Shown here piece after piece: positions 25,330-37,181 of a stretch of DNA of 64,000 nucleotides. Under the pieces are notes generated by a model. It saw only the letters and a list, made by a program, of their open reading frames with translations. It was not told where the DNA came from and made no database searches. The position numbers and the translations under genes were made by a program. Numbering within the stretch: position 1 is the stretch's first letter; each line of letters starts with the position of its first letter. This stretch comes from Chloracidobacterium validum (GTDB taxonomy: Bacteria; Acidobacteriota; Blastocatellia; Chloracidobacteriales; Chloracidobacteriaceae), in the NCBI RefSeq assembly GCF_018304825.1, contig NZ_CP072649.1:620001-684000 (forward strand). Direction: 5' to 3'.

Positions 25330-26340
25330 TGAGGTCGGACTTGATGGTGTGGGGGTATAGATCATCGTGGTGCGGACATCACTGTGACCCAGCATCTGCT
25401 GGATCTGGCGGATATCGTAATTGGCTTGCAACAGGTGGGTGGTGAAGCTGTGGCGTAAGGTATGCGGTGAGCTCGCTTCGGGATCCATGCCCTCAAGGCG
25501 GCAGCTTTGATGGCTCGCTGAATATCAGTTTCTTGCACATGGTAACGACGCAGTTCCCCTGTTTCCTTGACCCATGTCAGGCTGGGAGCAGGGAAAAACC
25601 ATTGCCAGACTAGCTCTCGCGCCGCTCCTTTGGCTTTCTTGTCAAAATTTCCCGGCATAAATACCCCGGCATACCCTCTGGCTAAGTCCTCCTAATGGAG
25701 AGCTTTGATGCGCTCCAATTGCGCTTGAATCTCACCCTGAATACTTTCGGGTAAGGGCACTGCCCGAGATTTCCCCCCTTACCAAATTGCACCGTGAGCA
25801 TACCGGTATCAAAGTTGAAATTATGCAACCGCAAAGCTAGAGCCTCTGAAAGACGCAAACCGTATCCATCAAGGAGCATCCCCATCAACTGATAGGGCGG
25901 CGTCACCTGTCCGATGAGTGAAGCCACTTCTGGGCAAGAAAGCACCGTGGATATCGACTGCCTGCGTTTGGCTCTGGGGGTATCCGCAAGCTCACGCTCG
26001 AAGACGTGTCGAAAGAGGAACCGTAGGGCGTTGAAGGCTTGATTCTGGGCTGAGGCAGAGACCTGCTGTCGTACCGCCAAATCCGTTAGAAACTGCTGGA
26101 CATGTTGGCTTGTGACCTCTAATGGTGGCTGCTTGTCTAAAAACCGGCAGAGTTTCCACATCTAGGTTGATTAAGCCTTTAGGGTCTTGGGTGAGTTATG
26201 ACGCAGCATAACCTGCTTTTTGAGCTTGTCAGCCACTTCCTGCCAAGAATCCCGGTCGGATCCGGCTTTTTCTGGTTGGGGAGTAAGCTCCCCGCGGTCA
26301 CCATCGGTACTGCTTCAGCGATGGGAGCGACTGAGTTCTC
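25330..26340 (-). pseudogene. intI: integron integrase relic 3 (most complete)
   Basis: Read on the minus strand: SWQEVADKLKKQVMLRHNSP then KTLKA with two stops near 26165, then WKLCRFLDKQPPLEVTSQHV, QNQAFNALRFLFRHVFEREL, the box with catalytic Arg (DGYGLRLSEALALRLHNFNF, 25790-25850), a frameshift near 25740, [20 protein letters not shown], and a frameshifted [15 protein letters not shown] end. Several frameshifts and stops make it inactive. Relic 1 supplies the missing N-terminal extension; all three derive from one gene type. Cassettes start again at 26395. Confidence 0.85.
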
Positions 26341-26409
26341 GTGGCGGTGATAGGTTTCGTGGTTTCGGACTGGGCTTTTCCCCTTTCAATAGATAAGGAG
26401 GCCATCGAG

Positions 26410-26595
26410 ATGGCTCGCAACTTGCTCGTGCTTGCCTGTTCCGACGAGATTCAGGGTGATATTGTAATCACTGGTCATCCTGGCCAGGGATTCGTCACGC
26501 TCTTGGGGTACAAGAATTGGCGTCGTGATGCCGACAGTCGAGACCCCGCGGCCGAACAACTGATCCGCCCTACGGCATCGGATGAAACGCCGTAA
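26410..26595 (+). CDS. short hypothetical protein (cassette gene or fragment)
   Basis: 61 codons from ATG 26410 with AAGGAGG 8 bp upstream: MARNLLVLACSDEIQGDIVI, then TGHPGQGFVTLLGYKNW. It could be the start of a longer protein truncated by rearrangement. It precedes the DUF433 gene by 32 bp. No family recognised. Confidence 0.45.
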   Translation: MARNLLVLACSDEIQGDIVITGHPGQGFVTLLGYKNWRRDADSRDPAAEQLIRPTASDETP

Positions 26596-26627
26596 CGGGT
26601 ACTTGAACCAAACAGGAGAACTGCACC

Positions 26628-26957
26628 GTGGCTTTCACTGCTCAAGCCGAAGCGCCCCCCCTTCGTGAAGATGCCGCCGGCGCTTTGCGCGTGGGCGATT
26701 CACGCGTCCTGCTAGAGTTGGTCATTCGGGCGTTCCAAGATGGCGCGACCCCGGAGACGATCGTGCAGCGGTACTCCACACTAGCGCTCCCCGACGTGTA
26801 CGCCGTCATTGCCTACTACTTACGTCATCGCAGCGAAGTCGAGGGGTACTTGGCCCGACGCGAGCAAAAGGCCGAAGAAGTTCGGCAACGGCTCGAAATT
26901 CAGCAAGGCGACTTGAGCGACATCCGCACTCGCCTGCTCGCCAACCGACAGCCGTGA
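26628..26957 (+). CDS. DUF433-family antitoxin
   Basis: 109 residues from GTG 26628 with AGGAGA upstream. The DUF433 core is ALRVGDSRVLLELVIRAFQD and TPETIVQRYSTLALPDVYAV, followed by a coiled-coil tail (RREQKAEEVRQRLEIQQGDL) not seen in the other DUF433 protein here (16990). It lies 12 bp upstream of a DUF5615 toxin gene. A second, independent toxin-antitoxin cassette of the same type within 10 kb. Confidence 0.82.
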   Translation: MAFTAQAEAPPLREDAAGALRVGDSRVLLELVIRAFQDGATPETIVQRYSTLALPDVYAVIAYYLRHRSEVEGYLARREQKAEEVRQRLEIQQGDLSDIRTRLLANRQP

Positions 26958-26969
26958 GGATCAGCCATA

Positions 26970-27317
26970 TTGCGGCTGCTGACGGACGAGAACTTCAATG
27001 GCGACATCGTGCGCGGCTTGTTGCTGCGTCAACCAGACCTCGACATCGTTCGCGTGCAGGATGTCGGCCTTGCCGGTTCGGATGATCCAGACATCCTGGT
27101 CTGGGCCGCTGAGAACAACCGCATTGTCCTGACACACGACCGCGCTACCATGTCGGACTACGCGTATGAGCGAGTGGCCGCAGGAAAGGGCATGGCCGGC
27201 GTTTTCATCTTGAATGACCGGTTTCCTGTTGGGCGTGCCATTGAAGAAATCCTGCTGCTGGCGGCATGCACCGAACAAGCAGAATGGAGCAACCGCGCGG
27301 TTCATGTGCCGCTTTGA
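26970..27317 (+). CDS. DUF5615 PIN-like toxin
   Basis: 115 residues starting at TTG 26970 (LRLLTDENFNGDIVRGLLLR, carrying the first acidic residues), then VGLAGSDDPDILVWAAENNR and IVLTHDRATMSDYAYERVAA with the Asp of the predicted nuclease site. Partner of the preceding DUF433 gene. The stop lies 2 bp before the attC left core, so toxin and antitoxin form a complete two-gene cassette. Confidence 0.82.
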   Translation: MRLLTDENFNGDIVRGLLLRQPDLDIVRVQDVGLAGSDDPDILVWAAENNRIVLTHDRATMSDYAYERVAAGKGMAGVFILNDRFPVGRAIEEILLLAACTEQAEWSNRAVHVPL

Positions 27318-27318
27318 G

Positions 27319-27425
27319 GGCCAACCGTGCCGAACGAATCGCTGCAGCCGACGGCGGGGGCATGTAGCGATTCTGGGGTTCACAGCTCACCGCGCCCCCG
27401 CGGCTGCTGAGCTTTATCGTTAGGC
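27319..27425 (+). other. long attC site
   Basis: GGCCAAC ... GTTAGGC, with arms GCTGCAGCCGACGGCGGGGGC and GCGCCCCCGCGGCTGCTGAGC and an inner ATTCTGGGGTTCAC loop. Confidence 0.75.
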
Positions 27426-27460
27426 GCTCAGGATGGTGGGAACCCCGTTCGAATCGCACG

Positions 27461-27883
27461 ATGGAGTCAGCAGTGGTGGGGCTCGAATCGTCTGACCAGT
27501 ACATTTGGTACGTGCGCGGTCTCGCGTTGCTTCACGCTCTCATAGTGGCGATTACCGTCGCGGGTGGTCTGGCGATCTTCACAGGAAGGTTCCGCCATGC
27601 CCGTCTTGATGACCTGTTCGCCTGGGCCTTCTTCGCGTGCTGCGTTGGTCAGCTCATCTCGCTTGTGCTTACTGGTGGATGTATTCTCACTAGGTGGCAA
27701 CGGGAGCTGTTGTTGCGTGCAGGAGAGACAGAAGCGTTTTCCGGGACGTTTCTCCAACGTTACATGCCATGGCTTCCTAACTGGTTCGCGGTCAGCGGCG
27801 TGCCGCTGCTGTCACTGGCTGCATTGGTGGGAGCGACCGTTCAAGTAGTAGCCACCATCAGAAGACGCCGACGGAGGGGGTAG
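27461..27883 (+). CDS. three-helix membrane protein (cassette gene)
   Basis: 140 residues. Hydrophobic segments LALLHALIVAITVAGGLAIF-like (residues about 18-38), LFAWAFFACCVGQLISLVLT and WFAVSGVPLLSLAALVGATV, with a basic C-terminus (IRRRRRRG) predicted cytoplasmic. No known motif. It is flanked by attC sites on both sides. Confidence 0.65.
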   Translation: MESAVVGLESSDQYIWYVRGLALLHALIVAITVAGGLAIFTGRFRHARLDDLFAWAFFACCVGQLISLVLTGGCILTRWQRELLLRAGETEAFSGTFLQRYMPWLPNWFAVSGVPLLSLAALVGATVQVVATIRRRRRRG

Positions 27884-27932
27884 CCACACGTGGAAGCGCA
27901 ATACATCAAGTGGCCAGCAACGGCTTTGTGGC

Positions 27933-27997
27933 GACTAACAACCGGTTGCAGCGGACAGGCCGCTGCGCGGCCCGCCGCTGAACCGGAGCGTTAGAGC
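27933..27997 (+). other. attC site
   Basis: GACTAAC ... GTTAGAG with arms GCAGCGGACAGGCCGC and GCGGCCCGCCGCTGAAC. Closely resembles the site at 18139. Confidence 0.8.
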
Positions 27998-28015
27998 GCA
28001 CAACCCTACCGAGCC

Positions 28016-28924
28016 ATGTTTGACGTATTCACAGAAGAAGTTGAAGTTCTCATCAAGGATGGGATTGCCAACCTCTATTGGTACAAAGGCGACCTACAAA
28101 AGGCGTGGTTGCGGTCTGGCGTTTCCACCGCAGTTCGCGACGAGATCGTCGGGCTGAAATCCGAGGAAGGCCGGGAGCTATCGAAGCGCCGACAAATGGA
28201 CGCACTTTACGAGCGCCTTCGCAGTGGCGATTACAACCGGCGCTTGGAGATTTCAAGAAATTTCGTTCGTATCCTCATCGAACACACAGGCTTCACTCCG
28301 CAAAGTGAAAAGCATCGAGTTGAAATTGCAGAGCGAAGCGCTCTCAAGCTACGGGAGCTAATCCGCCAACAGGAGAAGGATCGCGAGTATCGCGATAGCA
28401 TCCGAGCCAGCGCAGAAAAAGCATCCCGTGAAACCTACGAGTCAAAACTCGGAGAACTTCGTATCAAGTTTGCCGAGGCACACGCTCTGCCCCCACAGAA
28501 GAAGGGCTACGCACTGGAGAAACTGTTTACCGAGCTTATGAGAATCAGCGGTATTCCCGTTGAGGAGCCGTTCAGGATCGAGGGCGAACAGCTTGATGGT
28601 GCGGTGAAATACGACGGGCACTACTACTTGGTAGAACTGAAGTGGGGCAAAGGGAAAACAGAACCAAAAGAGATCGGGCACTTCTTCTACAAGGTCGATG
28701 GAAAGCTTCAAGCTAGGGGGCTTTTCATTGCTATGAATGGGTTTTCCGACGGTGCGATAGCTAACCTACCGAAGGGGAAGGAACTGAAAGTACTGCTGCT
28801 CGATGGCAACCACTTCACCAATGTCATCTACGGGCTTTACAAGTTTCAGGAGCTTCTGGAGCATGCCATTCGGCAAGCATCTTTGCGCGGCGAAATCTAC
28901 TGTGCGCATAACCTACAAAGCTAA
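28016..28924 (+). CDS. Mrr-like PD-(D/E)XK nuclease (cassette gene)
   Basis: 302 residues. A helical N-terminal half (coiled coil QQEKDREYRDSIRASAEKAS) is followed by a PD-(D/E)XK core: KKGYALEKLFTELMRISGIP, GEQLDGAVKYDGHYYLVELK with Asp and the E-x-K pair (about residues 196-214), and QARGLFIAMNGFSDGAI, typical of Mrr_cat restriction endonucleases. No methyltransferase or helicase is adjacent, so it acts alone or against modified DNA. The start is 18 bp after an attC core and the stop 5 bp before the next. Lower GC than its neighbours. Confidence 0.75.
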   Translation: MFDVFTEEVEVLIKDGIANLYWYKGDLQKAWLRSGVSTAVRDEIVGLKSEEGRELSKRRQMDALYERLRSGDYNRRLEISRNFVRILIEHTGFTPQSEKHRVEIAERSALKLRELIRQQEKDREYRDSIRASAEKASRETYESKLGELRIKFAEAHALPPQKKGYALEKLFTELMRISGIPVEEPFRIEGEQLDGAVKYDGHYYLVELKWGKGKTEPKEIGHFFYKVDGKLQARGLFIAMNGFSDGAIANLPKGKELKVLLLDGNHFTNVIYGLYKFQELLEHAIRQASLRGEIYCAHNLQS

Positions 28925-28928
28925 GTGC

Positions 28929-28999
28929 GCTCTAACCCTGCGGTGCAGGGGACGCTGCGCGGTAAAGCCGCGCAGCGCCGGTGATTTCAAACATTCGGC
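28929..28999 (+). other. attC site
   Basis: GCTCTAAC ... ATTCGGC with perfect arms GCTGCGCGG(taaag)CCGCGCAGC. Right core degenerate. Confidence 0.65.
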
Positions 29000-29017
29000 A
29001 GAAAGGAGTATCCCCAT

Positions 29018-29653
29018 ATGAAAATTGCATTTATTGGTTATGGGCAGGTCGGCGCTCCGTTGGCAGACCACCTGCAACGTCTTGGGCACCACATTACGTT
29101 GGCGGCCAACGACCCGAATTCCGAGAGCGTGAAAAAAGCTCTGACGAAGAATGCTAACCTGAAGGTTGCCGCACCGAGGGTTGCGGTCAGTGATGCGGAG
29201 GTTGTTTTCCTCGCTACGCCGTTCCAAGCCAACGAAGCCGCACTCAAAGCGGTTGCTGATGAGATAAGGGGAAAGATTCTTATCGACTGCACCAATCCGG
29301 TTGGCGCCAACCTCAGCCACGGATTGAATAGCGTTCAGTCCGGTTCGGAGATGGTTCAGGCACTCGTTCCATACACCAATGTAGTCAAGGCGTTTACGAT
29401 CTACGGTTTCGAGAACTTCGAGGATTCCTCCTACCCTGGTTACAATGTCAAGCCAGCAATGATGTACTGTGGTAAGGATTCCGCAGCCAAGGAGACGGTC
29501 GGAGAATTGATTGCACAGCTTGGCTGGCACCCGCTCGATGTTGGCGGTCTGGAGCAGGCGTTGCATTTGGAGCATATGACACTCTTGTGGGTGCGTATGG
29601 TTCGCATAATGGGTCACTCTCCCAACCTGGTGTGGGCCGCCTTATTCCGATGA
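29018..29653 (+). CDS. NADP-binding oxidoreductase of the F420-dependent reductase group
   Basis: 211 residues. The N-terminal Rossmann fold starts MKIAFIGYGQVGAPLADHLQ (GxGxxG); DAEVVFLATPFQANEAALKA and ILIDCTNPVGANLSHGLN follow, as in NADPH:F420 oxidoreductase-like and NAD-binding coenzyme F420 reductase proteins. The C-terminus (GGLEQALHLEHMTLLWVRMV) is the usual dimer helix. AGGAG lies 8 bp upstream of the ATG. Whether this organism has F420 is unknown; other cofactors are possible. Confidence 0.72.
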   Translation: MKIAFIGYGQVGAPLADHLQRLGHHITLAANDPNSESVKKALTKNANLKVAAPRVAVSDAEVVFLATPFQANEAALKAVADEIRGKILIDCTNPVGANLSHGLNSVQSGSEMVQALVPYTNVVKAFTIYGFENFEDSSYPGYNVKPAMMYCGKDSAAKETVGELIAQLGWHPLDVGGLEQALHLEHMTLLWVRMVRIMGHSPNLVWAALFR

Positions 29654-29659
29654 GACGCA

Positions 29660-29739
29660 ATCCCAATGCTGAACAAGGCGCTCCACCGGACAGCAATTCC
29701 GCTGCGCTCCATTGCCGCCGGTGAGCTTGGACGTTGGTC
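29660..29739 (+). other. attC site
   Basis: Right core GTTGGTC (29733-29739) with arms CCACCGGACAGCAATTCC and CCATTGCCGCCGGTGAG. Left core (CTGAACA) weak. Confidence 0.5.
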
Positions 29740-29766
29740 CGCTGAGAAGTCGCCAAGGAGAATCGA

Positions 29767-30159
29767 ATGAAACTCGGGTACACCATCGTCTACGTGCCTG
29801 ATGTGGCAGGCTCGTTGGAATTCTTTGAGAAAGCATTTGGGCTTTCAAAGAAGTTTCTCCACGAGAGCGGTACGTACGGAGAACTCAATACCGGAGAAAC
29901 CACGTTGTCCTTTGCGTCACATGAGCTTGGCGATCTAAACTTCCTCGAAGGGCATGTACAGGCCCACAACTCAGCCCAACCGCTTGGTTTTGAAATTGTG
30001 CTTGTCACCGGGGACATTCCGCTTGCTCACGAAAAAGCTCTAGCGGCGGGAGCGAAGGAACTCGCTGCGCCTGTAGCCAAGCCGTGGGGTCAAGTTGTGT
30101 CATACGTGCGCTGCCCCGATGGAATACTGGTCGAGTTATGCACTCCGATCGGAGCATGA
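29767..30159 (+). CDS. VOC-family protein (glyoxalase/bleomycin-resistance-like)
   Basis: 130 residues. Two beta-alpha-beta-beta-beta units: MKLGYTIVYVPDVAGSLEFF ... and GFEIVLVTGDIPLAHEKALA ..., ending VRCPDGILVELCTPIG, in which the Glu is a usual metal ligand of the fold. The substrate cannot be predicted: members include antibiotic-binding proteins, dioxygenases and glyoxalase. AAGGAGAATCGAATG gives a good ribosome site. Single-gene cassette. Confidence 0.82.
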   Translation: MKLGYTIVYVPDVAGSLEFFEKAFGLSKKFLHESGTYGELNTGETTLSFASHELGDLNFLEGHVQAHNSAQPLGFEIVLVTGDIPLAHEKALAAGAKELAAPVAKPWGQVVSYVRCPDGILVELCTPIGA

Positions 30160-30195
30160 AGTGGGCAGCAGATACAAATCACCTGCCATAAAGCG

Positions 30196-30253
30196 ACCCA
30201 ACTCATCATTCCACCGGACCGCCTCCGGCGGCCGGTGAATTCAAACGTTAGAC
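30196..30253 (+). other. attC site
   Basis: ACCCAAC ... GTTAGAC with arms CCACCGGACCGCC/GGCGGCCGGTGAA. Confidence 0.75.
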
Positions 30254-30648
30254 GGCAGCCACCACTCCGCCTCACTGACGGCACAAATTCCCTCGAGATG
30301 GACCTCGCCACCTGGGACGGCGATGCGTTCGCCACAGTCGCGATCGAGTCGCGCGGGTACGCGGGGCGCAATGATATGCATGTCTTTTCCGAGGCATTTA
30401 CGGATTTCTGCGCGTCTCTGATTGCGCTGCAGCGTACCCTGAAAGAGGAGGCGCGGCTCACCGGTGTCATGCCGGACGAATTGGATATCGTCTTGGCTCC
30501 GGCAGATACTCTTGGGCACATTGCTGTTAAGGGCCCGGGGCATCATGTACAAATGGCACACACCAGCTTTGGCACGTGGTGTATTTTGGGTTTCAAATCG
30601 AGCCAAGGCAGCTCGACGCTACAGCAAGGCAGCTCGACGCTGCAGTAA
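30235..30648 (+). CDS. hypothetical protein, WapI-immunity-like
   Basis: 137 codons if started at GTG 30235, inside the attC right half; ATG 30298 is the alternative. LRLTDGTNSLEMDLATWDGD, IESRGYAGRNDMHVFSEAFT and a beta-rich end resemble small immunity-type proteins, a weak recollection only. The C-terminus is an exact repeat, GSSTLQQGSSTLQ, from a 21-bp direct duplication (30604-30648). Cassette gene. Confidence 0.5.
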   Translation: MNSNVRRQPPLRLTDGTNSLEMDLATWDGDAFATVAIESRGYAGRNDMHVFSEAFTDFCASLIALQRTLKEEARLTGVMPDELDIVLAPADTLGHIAVKGPGHHVQMAHTSFGTWCILGFKSSQGSSTLQQGSSTLQ

Positions 30649-30669
30649 AGATACCCTGGGTCGCCGAGC

Positions 30670-30764
30670 ATGCCGTTTACCAAATCGTTGGAGCGGACGC
30701 GTGAGGGATAAAGTGCCACGCTCATACAAAACGGTGTGCGCGCCGCTCAACTCAACCGTTGGGC
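30670..30764 (+). other. attC site, degenerate left part
   Basis: Ends GTTGGGC (30758-30764); the left core is unclear. The DNA from here on repeats that at 23290. Confidence 0.5.
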
Positions 30765-30799
30765 GTCCGCAAGGGTTGGTATGAGGAGTGTAGAGAGCG

Positions 30800-31732
30800 A
30801 TGAACACGATACTCGGCGCCAATGGCGTCATTGCTCAAGAGCTGTCCCGGGCACTTGTTTCATTTTCCCCGGCCATCCGACAGGTGAGCCGTAATCCTCG
30901 AAAGGTAAATCCGACTGATGAGACGGTCGTGGCTGATTTATTGGACGCCCAAGCGACCGCAAACGCTGTATCAGGAAGTGAAGTTGTCTACCTGGTGGCC
31001 GGTTTGAAGTACGACACGTCTGTCTGGCAAGAGCAATGGCCCCAAGTGATGCGCAATGTCATTGATGCCTGCATACATCACGGCGCCCGGCTGGTGTTCT
31101 TCGACAACGTTTATGCCTATGGGCGCGTGGACGGCTTGATGACGGAGGACACGCCATTCAACCCGATCAGCAAGAAGGGCGAAGTCAGGGCAAAGATTGC
31201 AACTAGGCTGCTAGATGAAATGCGCCGTGGCAACCTGCAGGCGATGATTGTGCGTGCGGCCGACTTCTATGGTCCCAATGTAGTAAACAGCTTTCCACAC
31301 GCTACGGTATTTGAGCGTCTCAAGGCAGGAAAAGCGCCGCGGTGGATAGGCAATCCGCATGCCGTCCACACCTTTACATATACGCCGGACACCGGCCATG
31401 CGTTAGCCGTGCTAGGAAGATCACCGGAGGCATATGGCCAGACATGGCACCTGCCAACGACTAAGGAGCCGCTTACAGGGGCAGATTTCGTGCGTTTGGC
31501 ATGCGAGTTGGCAAATCAGCCCTACAAGCTGCAAGTAGCACCCCGTTGGATACTGAGGCTCATGGGTATCTTCATGCCAGTGCTTCGTGAAAACGAGGAA
31601 ATGATGTATCAGTTTGAATATGACTATCGCTTTGATAGCAGCAAGATTGAGTCCGCATTTGGCTTGCATGCGACGCCATACCGCCAGGGCATCAGGGAGT
31701 CATTGGGGTCTGGGACACAAAGCAGTGCATAA
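30800..31732 (+). CDS. NAD-dependent epimerase/dehydratase (cassette gene)
   Basis: 310 residues. The N-terminus MNTILGANGVIAQELSRALV has the GANGxIA nucleotide loop of atypical short-chain dehydrogenases; FFDNVYAYGRVDG supplies the Tyr, and VRAADFYGPNVVNSF the substrate loop, followed by a full C-terminal domain (FTYTPDTGHALAVLGRSPEA). Complete version of the truncated gene at 23332. The 400-bp identity at the 5' end shows recent duplication or gene conversion between distant cassettes. Substrate unknown. Confidence 0.82.
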   Translation: MNTILGANGVIAQELSRALVSFSPAIRQVSRNPRKVNPTDETVVADLLDAQATANAVSGSEVVYLVAGLKYDTSVWQEQWPQVMRNVIDACIHHGARLVFFDNVYAYGRVDGLMTEDTPFNPISKKGEVRAKIATRLLDEMRRGNLQAMIVRAADFYGPNVVNSFPHATVFERLKAGKAPRWIGNPHAVHTFTYTPDTGHALAVLGRSPEAYGQTWHLPTTKEPLTGADFVRLACELANQPYKLQVAPRWILRLMGIFMPVLRENEEMMYQFEYDYRFDSSKIESAFGLHATPYRQGIRESLGSGTQSSA

Positions 31733-31738
31733 CAACAC

Positions 31739-31796
31739 GCCCAACCAGTCATGCCAGCCGACCGCCTTCGGCGGCGGCTGAATTCGCACATTAGAC
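31739..31796 (+). other. attC site
   Basis: GCCCAAC ... ATTAGAC with arms GCCAGCCGACCGCC/GGCGGCGGCTGAA. Right core begins with A. Confidence 0.7.
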
Positions 31797-31812
31797 GCCG
31801 CAGTCCCCCCAT

Positions 31813-32787
31813 ATGCCCCTCGATCTCTCTGACACCCTAGTCGTAGGCATCACGACCACTGCATTGTTCGACATGACGGAGTCGGACAATGCCTTTCAGT
31901 CCAGCTTCAAAGAAGATCGTGCGAAGGCGGTCGCAGACTACCGCGACCATATGCTCAAGCATGAGCACGAACCGCTCGTAGATGGCACTGGCATGCCGCT
32001 TGTCCGTGCTCTGCTAGCCCTCAACCAGTACCAACCGGACTCACAGCCGCCACTGGTGGAGGTTGTCGTTATGTCTCGCAACAGCCCGGAGACCGGGCTG
32101 CGTGTTCTTCACAACATCAGGCGACTTAATCTTCCGATCACTCGCTACGCCTTCACGGGTGGCGAGTCCGTCACCGCGTACCTGGATGCCTTCGATGTGG
32201 ACCTATTTCTCACAACGCGACCCGCGGATGCCCAGCAGGTGACTGATGCCGGCACCTGCGCAGTCGCACTCGTAAAGGCACCACCGAGCGACATGGCGCC
32301 AATCCCAGAAGGACAGGTGCGAATTGCGTTTGATGCAGATGCCGTCTTGTTTGATGAGAGCAGCGAACTCCTGAACAAGGTCGAGGGATTGCCGAGCTTC
32401 CACAAGAACGAGGACCTGAACCAGAACTCTCCAATGCAGGAGGGCCCGTATGCTCAGTTCCTTCGGAAGCTCTCCCGCCTTCAAGGTCGGCTTCCCTTCA
32501 ATGTGGAATTCTCGCCTGTCCATATTGCGATCGTGACGGCGAGAAACGCTCCAGCGGAGATGCGCGTGATCAAGACATTGCGGCACTGGAACATCTACGT
32601 CAACGCGATGTTCTTCCTTGGTGGCGTTGAGAAGGCTAAGGTGCTCAAGGCATACAGGCCCCACATCTTCTTCGACGACCAAGACTCACACCTTGAGCCG
32701 GCGGCCAAGCACGTCCCATCGGCAAAAGTCCCATACAAGACCACCTCTCCCCTAAAGGCTGTTACCGGTGGTGACGGCTTACCTTGA
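31813..32787 (+). CDS. cytosolic 5'-nucleotidase (5-nucleotidase family)
   Basis: 324 residues. The family signature lies in LVVGITTTALFDMTESDNAF at the N-terminus, VRIAFDADAVLFDESSELL (Asp nucleophile, about residues 173-191), VEFSPVHIAIVTARNAPAEM and FFLGGVEKAKVLKAYRPHIF FDDQ, the haloacid-dehalogenase motifs of eukaryote-type cN-I nucleotidases also found in bacteria. Dephosphorylates nucleoside monophosphates. A cassette gene of unusually metabolic character; the attC on its left is well formed and the one on its right is decayed. Confidence 0.8.
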   Translation: MPLDLSDTLVVGITTTALFDMTESDNAFQSSFKEDRAKAVADYRDHMLKHEHEPLVDGTGMPLVRALLALNQYQPDSQPPLVEVVVMSRNSPETGLRVLHNIRRLNLPITRYAFTGGESVTAYLDAFDVDLFLTTRPADAQQVTDAGTCAVALVKAPPSDMAPIPEGQVRIAFDADAVLFDESSELLNKVEGLPSFHKNEDLNQNSPMQEGPYAQFLRKLSRLQGRLPFNVEFSPVHIAIVTARNAPAEMRVIKTLRHWNIYVNAMFFLGGVEKAKVLKAYRPHIFFDDQDSHLEPAAKHVPSAKVPYKTTSPLKAVTGGDGLP

Positions 32788-32949
32788 ATGTTCGGCACAA
32801 AGGACAATGACAACAGGAAAATTTCATTCTCCCGTTCGGTCCTCTGGAAGGCATTATCTAGGCATGGTTTCCTTGGGATTGAAGACGGCGTGGTTGCGTC
32901 GCTATTGAAAGTCCCTATTGAAATTCGTCAATACACGTTGACCAGCATT

Positions 32950-33025
32950 TGGCTGTTCATCAACACGGACTGGATACAGTGGGCTTCGCCCGCTTCCAGG
33001 CAGCCGGTTATGGCAAACGTTGGGC
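32950..33025 (+). other. attC-like site left of the defence operon
   Basis: Right core GTTGGGC at 33019-33025 preceded by GTGGGCTTCGCCCGC, a stem-loop, and GGCAGCCGGTTATGG. The left core is poorly defined. A further GCCCAAC at 33064 lies just before the helicase gene. Confidence 0.45.
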
Positions 33026-33092
33026 GTATTACCGAAGTATCTCGCCAGTCCGAACCCGGTGGACGCCCAACCCACATTCGTAACAGGATAGG

Positions 33093-37177
<4,085 letters not shown>

Positions 37178-37181
<4 letters not shown>

